A stretch of DNA of 64,000 bases, taken from assembly GCF_000328565.1 (NCBI RefSeq), contig NC_019966.1, positions 682,001-746,000 of the forward strand. The letters run 5' to 3'. Below are positions 24,897-33,150 of this stretch, piece by piece; positions within the stretch are counted from its first letter, which is position 1, and each line of letters begins with the position of its first letter. The DNA comes from Mycobacterium sp. JS623 (GTDB lineage: Bacteria; Actinomycetota; Actinomycetes; Mycobacteriales; Mycobacteriaceae). The translations under genes were made by a program, and so were the position numbers. The notes under the pieces were generated by a model that did no database searches, was not told where the DNA came from, and worked only from the letters and a program-made list of their open reading frames with translations.

Positions 24897-25583
24897 GTGA
24901 ACCGCGCGACGCTGGCAAAAGACCCGCATGAAGTGGCGTCGATGTTCGACGGCGTCGCGCGCCGCTATGACCTGACCAACACCGTGCTGTCGCTCGGGCA
25001 GGACCGATTCTGGCGGCGGGCCACGCGCTCGGCGCTGGGCATCGGGCCGGGGGACAAGGTGCTCGACCTCGCGGCAGGCACGGCGGTCTCAACGGTCGAA
25101 CTCGAGGCGTCGGGGGCGTGGTGTGTGGCCGCGGACTTCTCGGTCGGCATGCTCGCGGCCGGGTCGCACCGCGACGTGCCGAAGGTTGGGGCCGACGCGA
25201 CACGGTTGCCGTTCGCCGACGGCGTGTTCGACGCAGTGACGATCAGCTTCGGGCTGCGCAACGTCGTCGACCACAGTGCGGGGCTGCGGGAGATGGCGCG
25301 GGTGACGCGGCCGGGGGGCCGACTGGTGGTGTGCGAGTTCTCAACGCCGACGAACCGCGTGTTCGCGACCGCTTACAAGGAGTACTTGATGCGTGCGCTG
25401 CCGCGAATCGCGACCGCTGTGTCGTCGAATCCGGACGCGTATGTCTATCTGGCCGAGTCGATTCGCGCCTGGCCGGACCAGGCCGAGCTGGCGCACCGGA
25501 TCGCCGACGCCGGATGGTCAGCGGTGCGGTGGCGCAACCTCACCGGCGGCATCGTCGCGTTGCACGCGGCAACCAAGCCGTAG
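24897..25583 (+). CDS. menG: demethylmenaquinone methyltransferase (MenG/UbiE-type)
   Basis: 228 residues; GTG start at 24897 ([20 protein letters not shown]), consistent with Rv0558. SAM-binding motif [15 protein letters not shown] (about residues 50-64), UbiE signature segments [18 protein letters not shown] (about 28-45) and [18 protein letters not shown] (about 117-134), and C-terminal [12 protein letters not shown]. It methylates demethylmenaquinone with S-adenosylmethionine, the last nuclear step before chain saturation by MenJ. It is divergent from the SDR gene with a 70-nt spacer. Confidence 0.95.
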   Translation: MNRATLAKDPHEVASMFDGVARRYDLTNTVLSLGQDRFWRRATRSALGIGPGDKVLDLAAGTAVSTVELEASGAWCVAADFSVGMLAAGSHRDVPKVGADATRLPFADGVFDAVTISFGLRNVVDHSAGLREMARVTRPGGRLVVCEFSTPTNRVFATAYKEYLMRALPRIATAVSSNPDAYVYLAESIRAWPDQAELAHRIADAGWSAVRWRNLTGGIVALHAATKP

Positions 25584-25707
25584 CTTACAAGCGTTGTGGC
25601 CCAAGTGAATTAGGGAGCTAGACAGCCTCGCAAACTCGACGCGATCTTCCCGCTTCCCAGTCACAGGCAGCCTTCAGGTTGAACCATTGCGTCCACGGGT
25701 ATTCGCC

Positions 25708-25735
25708 GTTAATTGGAGACCTCCAAAGCGTTAAC
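25708..25735. promoter_or_regulatory. nested palindrome upstream of the CtpH module
   Basis: A perfect inverted repeat TTGGAG-AC-CTCCAA (25713-25726) lies inside a second pair, GTTAA (25708-25712) and TTAAC (25731-25735). It ends 21 bp before the ATG of the small gene at 25757. Position and symmetry suggest an operator for the three-gene CtpH module; the cognate regulator is not in the window. Confidence 0.5.
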
Positions 25736-25756
25736 GCGAAGTATGGAGCGATTGAA

Positions 25757-26197
25757 ATGAACATCATCAACGGCGCGGTCGGCGCTATCACCCGGGCAGC
25801 AGAGGCCACAACCGCCGCAGCGGGCGCCGTGGGTGGCGCCGCCGTCAACGGAGTGATCGGCGGCATGCAGGGCACTCTCGTCGGCGTCAAGAACGGCATC
25901 AGTAGCGGCAGCCATTCGACTCCCGCCGCCGCCCTCACCCTTGCGGCCATTGGGGCGGCCGGCCTGGTTGAGTGGCCCGTCCTGCTCGGCGTTGGCGGCA
26001 CGGCACTTGTGGTGCATCAACTCAATCAGCGCTCAGGCGAGCGGTCGTCGCCCACGCTGGCGGCGGTGCCCGATCCACCGTCGCGACAGCGGGCTGCGTC
26101 GCCCACGAAGCGGAGTCCTGGCCGCAAGGCTACGAAAGCCAAGTCGACCGCACGCTCGTCATCCGGCCGGACCCGCCGTCCTGCCGCCAAGCGGTAA
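25757..26197 (+). CDS. small Ala-rich membrane protein of the CtpH module (Rv0426c-like)
   Basis: 146 residues. ATG 25757 (MNIINGAVGAITRAAE) is preceded by GGAG at 7-10 nt. Residues 1-50 are Ala/Gly/Thr-rich; about 52-85 form a hydrophobic hairpin containing GLVEWPVLLGVGGTALVV; the C-terminus from about 95 is very basic (KRSPGRKATKAKS ... RRPAAKR) and should be cytoplasmic. Its stop is 3 nt from the P-type ATPase start. Length and context recall M. tuberculosis Rv0426c beside ctpH. The EWP motif is shared with the small gene downstream of the ATPase. Confidence 0.8.
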   Translation: MNIINGAVGAITRAAEATTAAAGAVGGAAVNGVIGGMQGTLVGVKNGISSGSHSTPAAALTLAAIGAAGLVEWPVLLGVGGTALVVHQLNQRSGERSSPTLAAVPDPPSRQRAASPTKRSPGRKATKAKSTARSSSGRTRRPAAKR

Positions 26198-26200
26198 CCA

Positions 26201-29200
26201 GTGGATTTCGTCAAACTGATGCGGGCCTCCGCATCGCTGCCTTATCGCGTCGTCGATACCGGTGTGAAGACTGCTTCGGCAGTGACCGCCGCGGGCGTCG
26301 GGCAGGTACTGAGCGCGATCACCGACGTTGCTTCGGAATTAGCCGGCGGTAAGCGTTCGCGCCGCTGTTGGGAGGGAGAGGGCCGCTGCTGGATCGAAGT
26401 ACGTGGCCTCACCGATGGAGGGCGCGTCGGTCAGCTCGTCGCGGCTAAACTGCGGGCACGTCCGGGCGTGCGATGGGTGAAGGTGAACCAGCCGCTGTCG
26501 CGAGTGGTCGTGCAGCTCGACGAGGACGCCCCGACCCTGTCGGACCTATGCAGCCTCGTCGAAGTCGCGGAAAAGGAAGCCGAACAAGAAGCCGACACCG
26601 CGGCATCGCCCGATACGTTGCGCCCGGTTGACCTGTCCTTCGACACCATGGCGCTTGCAGCCGGCGCGGCCGCGGTCGCCACCAGCGCCGTAGGCCTGTC
26701 GGTCACGCTGGTGGGGCGGGCGCTGCTATGGCCGCGTCTGCCCGCGGGTTTGGCGGCAGTCGTCACGCTCGTCGACTATCAGCCACGGTTGCGGCGGCTA
26801 CTGGAAGAGCGCATTGGAGCCGACGCCGCCGATGCCGCGCTCTCATTCGCGACGAGCGTCACGTACACGGTTACTCAGGCGCCTGCCTCGCTCGCGGTCG
26901 ACTTGACCATGCACCTCGCCCGCGCCGCAGAGGTGCAGTCGGCGGCACGCGCGTGGCAACGGCGTGAGCCGGCGCTGGCCCGATATGCCGACTGCATTGA
27001 TGGAATTCGCCCGTCGCAACGGCCGCTGCCGATGCCGCCGGGCCCGATCGAGCGGCACGCTGACCGCTGCGGGGTCGTGCAGGGCGTTGGCGCCGCGACG
27101 GTCGGCTTAGCGACGGGCAGCCTCAATGCCGCCGCCATCGCCGCACTCGTCGCTGCGCCGAAGGCGACCCGCACCAGCCGGGAGGCATTCGCGGCGACCC
27201 TCGGCCGTGGACTCGCGGACCACCACGGCGTTCTGCCACTGAGGTCCGATGCCTACCGCAGGCTGGACCGGATCGACACGGTCGTCATCGACCCCCGTGC
27301 TTTGTGGACCGACGAACTACGGGTCGGGCGTATTCGTAACGCCGCCGACCACGAACGCGCGGCGATCTGGCAGTGGGCGCACCAGGAGATCGAACGCGGC
27401 GCTATTGCGGGCGGCTGGCATCGGGTTCCAGGCGCCAACGGTAAGCGGCCCGCGGCCGAGGTACTGGTGCGAAACGCCAACCATCCCCTGGCATCGGCGG
27501 TGCTACGCGAAGCCCGCAGCGGTGGGGCCGAGGTGGTGTCGCTGGACATCGAGTCACTCGACGAACTGCGGTCTGGTTTTGACGACCTGCATCCGTACGA
27601 CGGCTCGCTCGATCAGGGAATGGCGCAGCTGGTCAACCACTTACAGGAGAATGGACGCACGGTTGCCGCGGTGTCATGCACCGCTGCGCAGGCGGTCGTC
27701 GATGCCGATGTCGGCATTTGTGTCGGTGACGGACCCGCCGTTTGGCATGCCGACCTGCTCGTCGATGGCGTCGCCACCGTCTGGCGTCTCATGCGGGCGT
27801 TGCCTGCGGCGCGTCGCGCGAGTCAACGTGGTGTCGAAATCGCTACGGGTGCATCGCTTCTCGGCGCTTTATTGATGATCCCCGGTATACGTGGCCGCGG
27901 ACCGGGACCTGTGACGGCTGGGGCGGGTGCTGGCGCCTTGACGGGATACCGGCTCGCTCGAGGTGTGCTGAACGCCGCACCGCCGACCGCCGACGTCACC
28001 CATGAGTGGCACGCCCTGTCGATCGAGCAGGTTCGAAGTCTGCTCCCACCTCCCCCGCCTCCTGTCGAACCTCAGCCCAAGACCCGGCTCCGAGCGTCCG
28101 CGACGACCGCGACCTCATTGGTCAAGTCGATAGGAAACCCTTTGCGCCGCAACGTTGTCGAATTCATCGACACGATGCGCGACGAATTATCCGATCCGCT
28201 CACGCCTGTGCTCGCTGTGGGTTCGGCGGCTAGCGCGGTGCTCGGTTCGCCGGCGGATGCCGTGCTTGTCGGCTCTGTGTTGACGGGAAACGCCGCGCTG
28301 GCCGCCACCCAAAAGCTTCGTGCCGAACGCCTGTTGCGACGGTTGCTTGCGGTACAAGATCCGCCGGCGCGCTGTCTGCGTGACGGGCAAGGGTACGTCA
28401 CCGTCGACGCCGCACAGCTGAGCCCGGGTGATGTGATCGAGGTGCGGCCGGGTGAGGTAGTACCCGCGGATGCGCGACTGGTACGCGCCATCGATGTCGA
28501 GGTCGACGAGTCGTCACTGACCGGTGAATCCCTGCCTGTATCAAAGCAAGTCGACGCGACGCCGGCCGTGCCAGTGGCCGAGCGCGCGTGTGTACTGCAT
28601 GCCACCACCACGGTGGTGGCGGGCACCGCTGTCGGTATCGTCACCGCGGTTGGCGAGCAGACGCAGGCCCGACGTGCGATGCAGGGCCCCGACTCTCGTG
28701 GTTCCTCGGTCGGCCTGCAAGCACAACTGCGTGAGCTCACTGATCGGGCCTGGCCAGTCAGCATCGCCGGTGGCGGTCTGGTCACGATGTTCGGTCTACT
28801 TCATCGCACCGGATTACGACGGGCGATCAGCAGCGGCGTTGCCGTCACCGTCGCGGCTGTGCCCGAGGGCCTGCCGCTAGTTGCCACGCTTGCGCAGCAG
28901 GCGTCGGCGCGACGACTGACGCGATCGGGCGCGTTGGTGCGCACTCCTCGCTCGGTCGAGGCGCTGGGTCGCGTTGACGTGGTCTGCTTCGACAAGACGG
29001 GAACTCTCAGTGAGAACCGCCTGCGTGTCGCCCGGGTCGAGGCCGCTGAGGGCAGGAGCGATACCGAGGTGCTCGCGTGTGCAGGCCGCGCCACCCCTCG
29101 GCCCAACGGCGATCGCCACGAACACGCGACCGACGGCGCGGTCGCGAAAGCGGCTGCGGAGATTGGTGATTCGGCAGCCACCGCGGATGCACACCTACCA

Positions 29201-30676
29201 TTCAGATCCGGACGACTGTTCTCCGCGTCGATCCATGGTCGCGAGTTGTCGATCAAAGGCGCACCCGAGGTCGTGCTGCACGCCTGTTCCGTTGCCGACG
29301 CGCAGGTACAGCGGTTGGTACCGAAAATGGCAGAGGACGGATTACGTGTGTTGACGGTGGCGCGGCGTCAGCTATCCGAACGCGAAGCACATTCGGCCGC
29401 AGCCGATCCCGACGTATTCACTGAATTATGCACGCGCGGACTGCAATTCGTCGGTCTGCTCGGTCTTTCGGACACGCCGCGGCCAGACGCCACCGTGGTC
29501 CTCGAGGGCTTGACGGATGCCGGCATCGGCGTGCGCCTGATCACCGGCGACCACCCGGTGACTGCGGCCGCCATCGCGGCCGAACTGGGTATGCCGGTGA
29601 CCACGAACGAGGTGATCAGCGGCGCCGAGTGGGAAGCGTTGCCGCGTCGGGAGCAGGAACGCGCGGTGCAGAGCCGGGTCGTGTTCGCGCGGATGTCACC
29701 TGAACACAAGGTGCAGGTCGTCGAGACACTGGAGCGAGTAGGCCGGGTCTGCGCGATGGTCGGTGACGGGGCCAACGACGCCGCCGCGATACGCGCGGCG
29801 ACGGTAGGGATCGGCGTGGCCGCCCACGGCAGCGACCCGGCGCGCACTGCGGCTGACGTGATGCTGCTCGACGGGAAGATCGGCTCGCTACTGGATGCGC
29901 TCGAAGAGGGCAACCAGTTGTGGCGGCGAGTGCAGGCGGCGGTCGCCATCCTGCTCGGCGGCAACGCGGGTGAGGTGGCGTTCGCCCTGCTGGGCACCGC
30001 GTTGACTGGCCGATCGCCGCTGAACACACGGCAACTGCTGCTGATGAACATGCTGACCGATGCCCTTCCCGCAGCGGCGCTGGCGGTGAGCCAGCCGACA
30101 GCCGAGCCGACGAATGGGCGACGCGGACCCGACGAGGCCGCCCTCTGGCGAACTGTGGCCGTTCGAGGTACGACGACCGCGGGCGCGGCGACTGCGGCGT
30201 GGGCACTGGCCAGTGTCACCGGCAGGCCACGGCGTGCGTCCACGGTTGCGTTGGTGGCGTTGGTGGCCACTCAGCTGGGGCAGACGTTGATCGATTCCCG
30301 TGACCCACTGGTTGTTGCGACAGCGGCCGGTTCTTTGATGGCCCTCGGTGGCCTGATCAGTACACCGGTGGTGAGCCAGCTGCTCGGCAGCACGCCGCTG
30401 GGTCCGCTGGGGTGGATGCAAGCGCTGGGAACTGCCTCAGCTGCCACGACGGTAGCCGCGGTTGCCCCAAAGGTGCTCAGGTTGGCTGGCCGCGGGGGTC
30501 AGTCGTCGATTTCGACAACACCCGCCCGCCACAGCACCGCGTACAGCTCGCGAAACGGCACAGTCAGTAGTCGGGTGACAGCATCGGTTAGCGGGTCGGG
30601 CCCGTTGGACACAGAGAAACCAGCCACGCCTGTCACGGTGGGGAAGTCAGGCATACAAACGTCGAACACGCCATGA
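26201..30676 (+). CDS. ctpH: large P-type cation-transporting ATPase, CtpH/CtpI-like
   Basis: 1491 residues, GTG start 26201. The long N-terminal half (about 1-680) includes an HMA-like stretch (RCWIEVRGLTDGG to WVKVNQPLSRVVVQL) and hydrophobic segments. The C-terminal half is a P-type core: actuator SSLTGES (about 770), PEGLP in the membrane (about 888, the P2-type version rather than a heavy-metal CPC), phosphorylation Asp in CFDKTGTLSENR (about 930), and hinge VGDGANDAA (about 1187). ATP drives ion export or import at the plasma membrane; the ion is unknown. The last about 60 residues are Ser/Thr-rich with no homology feel and may arise from read-through into foreign sequence. Confidence 0.9.
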   Translation: MDFVKLMRASASLPYRVVDTGVKTASAVTAAGVGQVLSAITDVASELAGGKRSRRCWEGEGRCWIEVRGLTDGGRVGQLVAAKLRARPGVRWVKVNQPLSRVVVQLDEDAPTLSDLCSLVEVAEKEAEQEADTAASPDTLRPVDLSFDTMALAAGAAAVATSAVGLSVTLVGRALLWPRLPAGLAAVVTLVDYQPRLRRLLEERIGADAADAALSFATSVTYTVTQAPASLAVDLTMHLARAAEVQSAARAWQRREPALARYADCIDGIRPSQRPLPMPPGPIERHADRCGVVQGVGAATVGLATGSLNAAAIAALVAAPKATRTSREAFAATLGRGLADHHGVLPLRSDAYRRLDRIDTVVIDPRALWTDELRVGRIRNAADHERAAIWQWAHQEIERGAIAGGWHRVPGANGKRPAAEVLVRNANHPLASAVLREARSGGAEVVSLDIESLDELRSGFDDLHPYDGSLDQGMAQLVNHLQENGRTVAAVSCTAAQAVVDADVGICVGDGPAVWHADLLVDGVATVWRLMRALPAARRASQRGVEIATGASLLGALLMIPGIRGRGPGPVTAGAGAGALTGYRLARGVLNAAPPTADVTHEWHALSIEQVRSLLPPPPPPVEPQPKTRLRASATTATSLVKSIGNPLRRNVVEFIDTMRDELSDPLTPVLAVGSAASAVLGSPADAVLVGSVLTGNAALAATQKLRAERLLRRLLAVQDPPARCLRDGQGYVTVDAAQLSPGDVIEVRPGEVVPADARLVRAIDVEVDESSLTGESLPVSKQVDATPAVPVAERACVLHATTTVVAGTAVGIVTAVGEQTQARRAMQGPDSRGSSVGLQAQLRELTDRAWPVSIAGGGLVTMFGLLHRTGLRRAISSGVAVTVAAVPEGLPLVATLAQQASARRLTRSGALVRTPRSVEALGRVDVVCFDKTGTLSENRLRVARVEAAEGRSDTEVLACAGRATPRPNGDRHEHATDGAVAKAAAEIGDSAATADAHLPFRSGRLFSASIHGRELSIKGAPEVVLHACSVADAQVQRLVPKMAEDGLRVLTVARRQLSEREAHSAAADPDVFTELCTRGLQFVGLLGLSDTPRPDATVVLEGLTDAGIGVRLITGDHPVTAAAIAAELGMPVTTNEVISGAEWEALPRREQERAVQSRVVFARMSPEHKVQVVETLERVGRVCAMVGDGANDAAAIRAATVGIGVAAHGSDPARTAADVMLLDGKIGSLLDALEEGNQLWRRVQAAVAILLGGNAGEVAFALLGTALTGRSPLNTRQLLLMNMLTDALPAAALAVSQPTAEPTNGRRGPDEAALWRTVAVRGTTTAGAATAAWALASVTGRPRRASTVALVALVATQLGQTLIDSRDPLVVATAAGSLMALGGLISTPVVSQLLGSTPLGPLGWMQALGTASAATTVAAVAPKVLRLAGRGGQSSISTTPARHSTAYSSRNGTVSSRVTASVSGSGPLDTEKPATPVTVGKSGIQTSNTP

Positions 30677-30690
30677 CGGGAGGGCAACGA

Positions 30691-30960
30691 ATGGCCGAAA
30701 AATCACGCACAACCAGCCACCGCGACGCCGTAAAGCGGGTCCAACAGGGGCAAGGTTTCGCGTTGAACCTGCCCGTCGTCGGCCGAGTCAAGATTCCGCC
30801 GCCCGAACATCTCGCCTACTACGGTGCGCTCGGTTTGATGGCAGCGGTCGAACTCATCGACTGGCCTATTGCGCTAGTGGTCGCCGCGGGTCACGTGTTG
30901 GCAGAGCAGCACCACAACCGTCTCGCCGCGGAGGTCGGCGAGGCGCTACAAGACGCCTAA
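30691..30960 (+). CDS. small membrane protein of the CtpH module (Rv0424c-like)
   Basis: 89 residues. ATG 30691 (MAEKSRTTSHRDAVKRV) is chosen because GGGAGGG lies 6 nt upstream; an earlier in-frame ATG (30673) overlaps the ATPase stop. Basic N-terminus, then a hydrophobic segment LAYYGALGLMAAVELIDWPIALVVAAGHVL (about residues 40-70) and an acidic C-terminal helix. The ELIDWPIALVVAAG motif mirrors VEWPVLLGVGG of the small protein upstream of the ATPase. In M. tuberculosis Rv0424c occupies the same place beside ctpH. Confidence 0.8.
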   Translation: MAEKSRTTSHRDAVKRVQQGQGFALNLPVVGRVKIPPPEHLAYYGALGLMAAVELIDWPIALVVAAGHVLAEQHHNRLAAEVGEALQDA

Positions 30961-30961
30961 G

Positions 30962-31138
30962 CAAGGCCGTCGTCTGATCGTCGAGCGTCGCGTACGCCGC
31001 GTTGTAGCCAGGAATGAACGTAATTCCCGCGCCCCCATGGCATCCCGCGCCGCCCAGATATAGTCCGTCGAGCATTGGGGCCGCAACGGCTGCACGGGCA
31101 ACCTCGGTGAAATCACCGCCGCCGCTTTGGATCTGGTT
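30962..31138 (-). pseudogene. remnant of an FAD-dependent oxidoreductase (phytoene-desaturase-like C-terminus)
   Basis: Minus-strand translation of 31138-30962 reads QIQSGGGDFTEVARAAVAAP, then MLDGLYLGGAGCHGGAG and ITFIPGYNAAYA. This is the C-terminal FAD-closing motif (GLYLxGAGxHPGGG ... PGxNAA) of phytoene-dehydrogenase/amine-oxidase-type flavoproteins. A TGA stands in frame just upstream (31142-31144) and no Rossmann N-terminus is present. The main body has been deleted; this is a scar next to the CtpH module. Confidence 0.7.
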
Positions 31139-31201
31139 CGGTCAGATCTGGCGCCACTGTCCTAGTTGACGATCTTGCATTTCAGCGTACGCCGTTGTCG
31201 A

Positions 31202-31633
31202 TCAGAGGTGGACAGTTCGCACCCGCCCTATCTCGCCCAGCGCATCGGCGATCATCGATCGATGGCACTCGGCGGCGTCGCGCTCGAAACACATCAGCGC
31301 CACCCGATGTTGGGTAGCCAGCCCATGCAATTGTTCAAGCGCCGCTTGGCTTTCCGGCGTTCTTAGGGTGGCTCGGTACCTCGCTACGGCGGCGTCCTCA
31401 TGGCGCCGAAAAGCGTCTCGGTTGTCCCGCGGATTGCCAAGTTGGGGCAGGTGCACGTAATCGATCCCGGCCTCGTTCAAGCGCGCGGACAGGCCCTTCT
31501 TCGAAAGGCCCGCCTTACGCGACAGCGGTGTAAGCCGCACATCCACAAGGACTTTCACCTCTGCGGAGCGGAGCATGGCGACGACGTCATCGACCGTCCG
31601 ACCCTGATATCCGATCGTCATCACCGCGGTCAT
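31202..31633 (-). CDS. DUF488 family protein
   Basis: 143 residues, ATG 31633 (MTAVMTIGYQGRTVDD). DUF488 signatures: TIGYQGRTVDDVVAMLR, VLVDVRLTPLSRKAGLSK, YVHLPQLGNPRD, and CFERDAAECHRSMIADAL (Cys and His near residues 115-124). The family has no agreed biochemical role; it is frequent in defence or stress neighbourhoods. The start overlaps the stop of the 151-residue gene upstream (31630-31633, ATGA), so the two are translationally coupled and likely work together. Confidence 0.88.
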   Translation of the reverse strand: MTAVMTIGYQGRTVDDVVAMLRSAEVKVLVDVRLTPLSRKAGLSKKGLSARLNEAGIDYVHLPQLGNPRDNRDAFRRHEDAAVARYRATLRTPESQAALEQLHGLATQHRVALMCFERDAAECHRSMIADALGEIGRVRTVHL

Positions 31634-32085
31634 CGGCCCAGCCGCTCCTCCCACAGCCGAGCGGTCTGTGCGCCGACGGCGGAGTCGTGCGTTTGCTGAA
31701 AGTTGCGCCCGCCGCGGCCGAAGGTGGCGATAACGGCCGCCGGAGCGTCGGATTCGAGCACGGGCTCGGGCAGCCAACGGCACGGACGCACATGCACAAG
31801 ATCGACGGCAGTTGCGGCCGCATCGTCGTCGCAGAAGTACGGCCCCTCGATACGGCCCAGCCAGTAATAGCCGTCGGCGTCGCGTGTCCACACGAACGAT
31901 CCGTCGTCAATGTCGGCGAACCGGGCCACCCGGCGAGCGAGCCGCTGCGCCTCATCCCGATCCCGGACACGCTTGCCGAAGCCGCACAGCCCCAACCGGC
32001 GGGCGCGCTCGGTCGTTGTCCGCAGATCGACATCGTCGCTGCGAGACCGCATGGGCGCGCGGTAGACCTCGGGCATAGCGACCAT
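31630..32085 (-). CDS. conserved hypothetical partner of DUF488, possible EVE/PUA-like fold
   Basis: 151 residues, ATG 32085 or 32076. I do not recognise a defined family. The central part, SFVWTRDADGYYWLGRIEGPYFCDD followed by VDLVHVRPCRWLPEP, looks like a small beta-barrel of the EVE/PUA-like type seen in modified-base readers and restriction-linked proteins; this is a visual impression only. N-terminal half is rich in Arg/Asp (RARRLGLCGFGKRVRDRDEAQRL). Overlaps DUF488 by 4 nt. Confidence 0.7.
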   Translation of the reverse strand: MVAMPEVYRAPMRSRSDDVDLRTTTERARRLGLCGFGKRVRDRDEAQRLARRVARFADIDDGSFVWTRDADGYYWLGRIEGPYFCDDDAAATAVDLVHVRPCRWLPEPVLESDAPAAVIATFGRGGRNFQQTHDSAVGAQTARLWEERLGR

Positions 32086-32225
32086 CCTGCGCGATATGCT
32101 GCCGCCGTGGCCACGTTCCGGCGCTACGTCAAGATCCAGGCGGCGATGTTCGTCTGCGGCAATCGCGTCGTGTGATCACGGACGACAGCGTCGAGAAAAC
32201 GGAATGGACTTGCAAGTCCGGCCGC

Positions 32226-33131
32226 TCAACTGGTCGCCCGCCGGACATGATCGACGATCAAGTCGTACATCTGTCGCGTGATCTCGGTCGCGTTGCTCAT
32301 GATGTTGTAGCCGTGATCCACGCCGCGCACTTCCACGTATTCGGCAAGCGAGCCGGCAGCGTCCAGTTTCTCCGCATACCGCTTGCCTTCGCCACAGAGG
32401 CGGTCGAATTCCGCGGTGACGATCAATGCGGTTGCGATACCGGTGATGTCGTCGGCGTTTGATCCCCACGCCGGCGAGGCCAGCCGGTCGCGGCGCTGCG
32501 TGCGGTCGGGAATGTAGGCGGTATCGAAGACCGCACTCATCCACGGCTGCAGAACAGCCTTCGATCCAAGCGGTGAGAATTTGTCGGCGGCTGGCGTCAC
32601 CAAATCCAGTGGCGGGTAATGAAGCATCTGTAACGCGATGGTGGGAGGACCGCCTTCCTCCAGCGCCATCCGAGATACCGCGGCAGACAGATTGCCTCCA
32701 GCGCTTTGGCCTCCAACGCAGAGCCGTTGGCCATCCCAGTCACGTTCGGGCGCAGACGCCCAACGGAGTACGTCGTAGACCTGTTGAACGGGAACCGGGA
32801 ATCGCTTGCGCGGTGCCAACACGTAATCACTATTGATTACAACAACATTGGCGTGGGCGGCGAGGTAGCGGCACCACGGATCGTCTTGCTCGCGATGGCC
32901 CACCACAAACCCGCCGCCGTGAACGTTGACGTAGACAGCCGGGCGGGCAGCCTGCGACGGCGGGTGATAGATCGTCGCGGCGACCGGACCGTGGCGCGTC
33001 TCGATGCTTGTCTCGGTCGTGTGTCCGGCGATCTCAGGAAACCGGACGCCTGGTTTGGGGGTGGGGTTGACAACCGCAGCGAACAACCGCGCCGCGGCAT
33101 CAGCCACTGGTTGTCGGGTCAGTATCGACAC
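32226..33131 (-). CDS. alpha/beta hydrolase, hormone-sensitive-lipase family esterase
   Basis: 301 residues with GTG start at 33131 (VSILTRQPVADAAARLF); the longer frame overlaps menJ. HSL-family motifs: NVHGGGFVVGH (oxyanion HGGG, about residue 76), GGQSAGGN (nucleophile Ser about 150), and VRGVDHGYN (His about 280); the acid is probably in TAEFDRLCGE (about 250). Mycobacterial relatives (LipH/LipI/LipN types) hydrolyse short-chain esters. It begins 20 nt after the menJ stop on the same strand, so it may be cotranscribed with menJ. A perfect 14-bp palindrome (GGACTTGCAAGTCC, 32206-32219) follows its stop. Confidence 0.9.
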   Translation of the reverse strand: MSILTRQPVADAAARLFAAVVNPTPKPGVRFPEIAGHTTETSIETRHGPVAATIYHPPSQAARPAVYVNVHGGGFVVGHREQDDPWCRYLAAHANVVVINSDYVLAPRKRFPVPVQQVYDVLRWASAPERDWDGQRLCVGGQSAGGNLSAAVSRMALEEGGPPTIALQMLHYPPLDLVTPAADKFSPLGSKAVLQPWMSAVFDTAYIPDRTQRRDRLASPAWGSNADDITGIATALIVTAEFDRLCGEGKRYAEKLDAAGSLAEYVEVRGVDHGYNIMSNATEITRQMYDLIVDHVRRATS

Positions 33132-33150
33132 AGCGTGGCACTCTAACGCG

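Noticed and set aside
31812..32078. 88-codon plus-strand frame opposite the hypothetical partner of DUF488
   Set aside because: Arg/Pro-rich composition typical of antisense frames in GC-rich DNA; no start site.
32107..32175. 22-codon frame (VATFRRYVKIQAAMFVCGNR) upstream of the DUF488 pair
   Set aside because: It resembles the N-terminus of small membrane proteins, but it ends after 22 codons and could be chance or a remnant.
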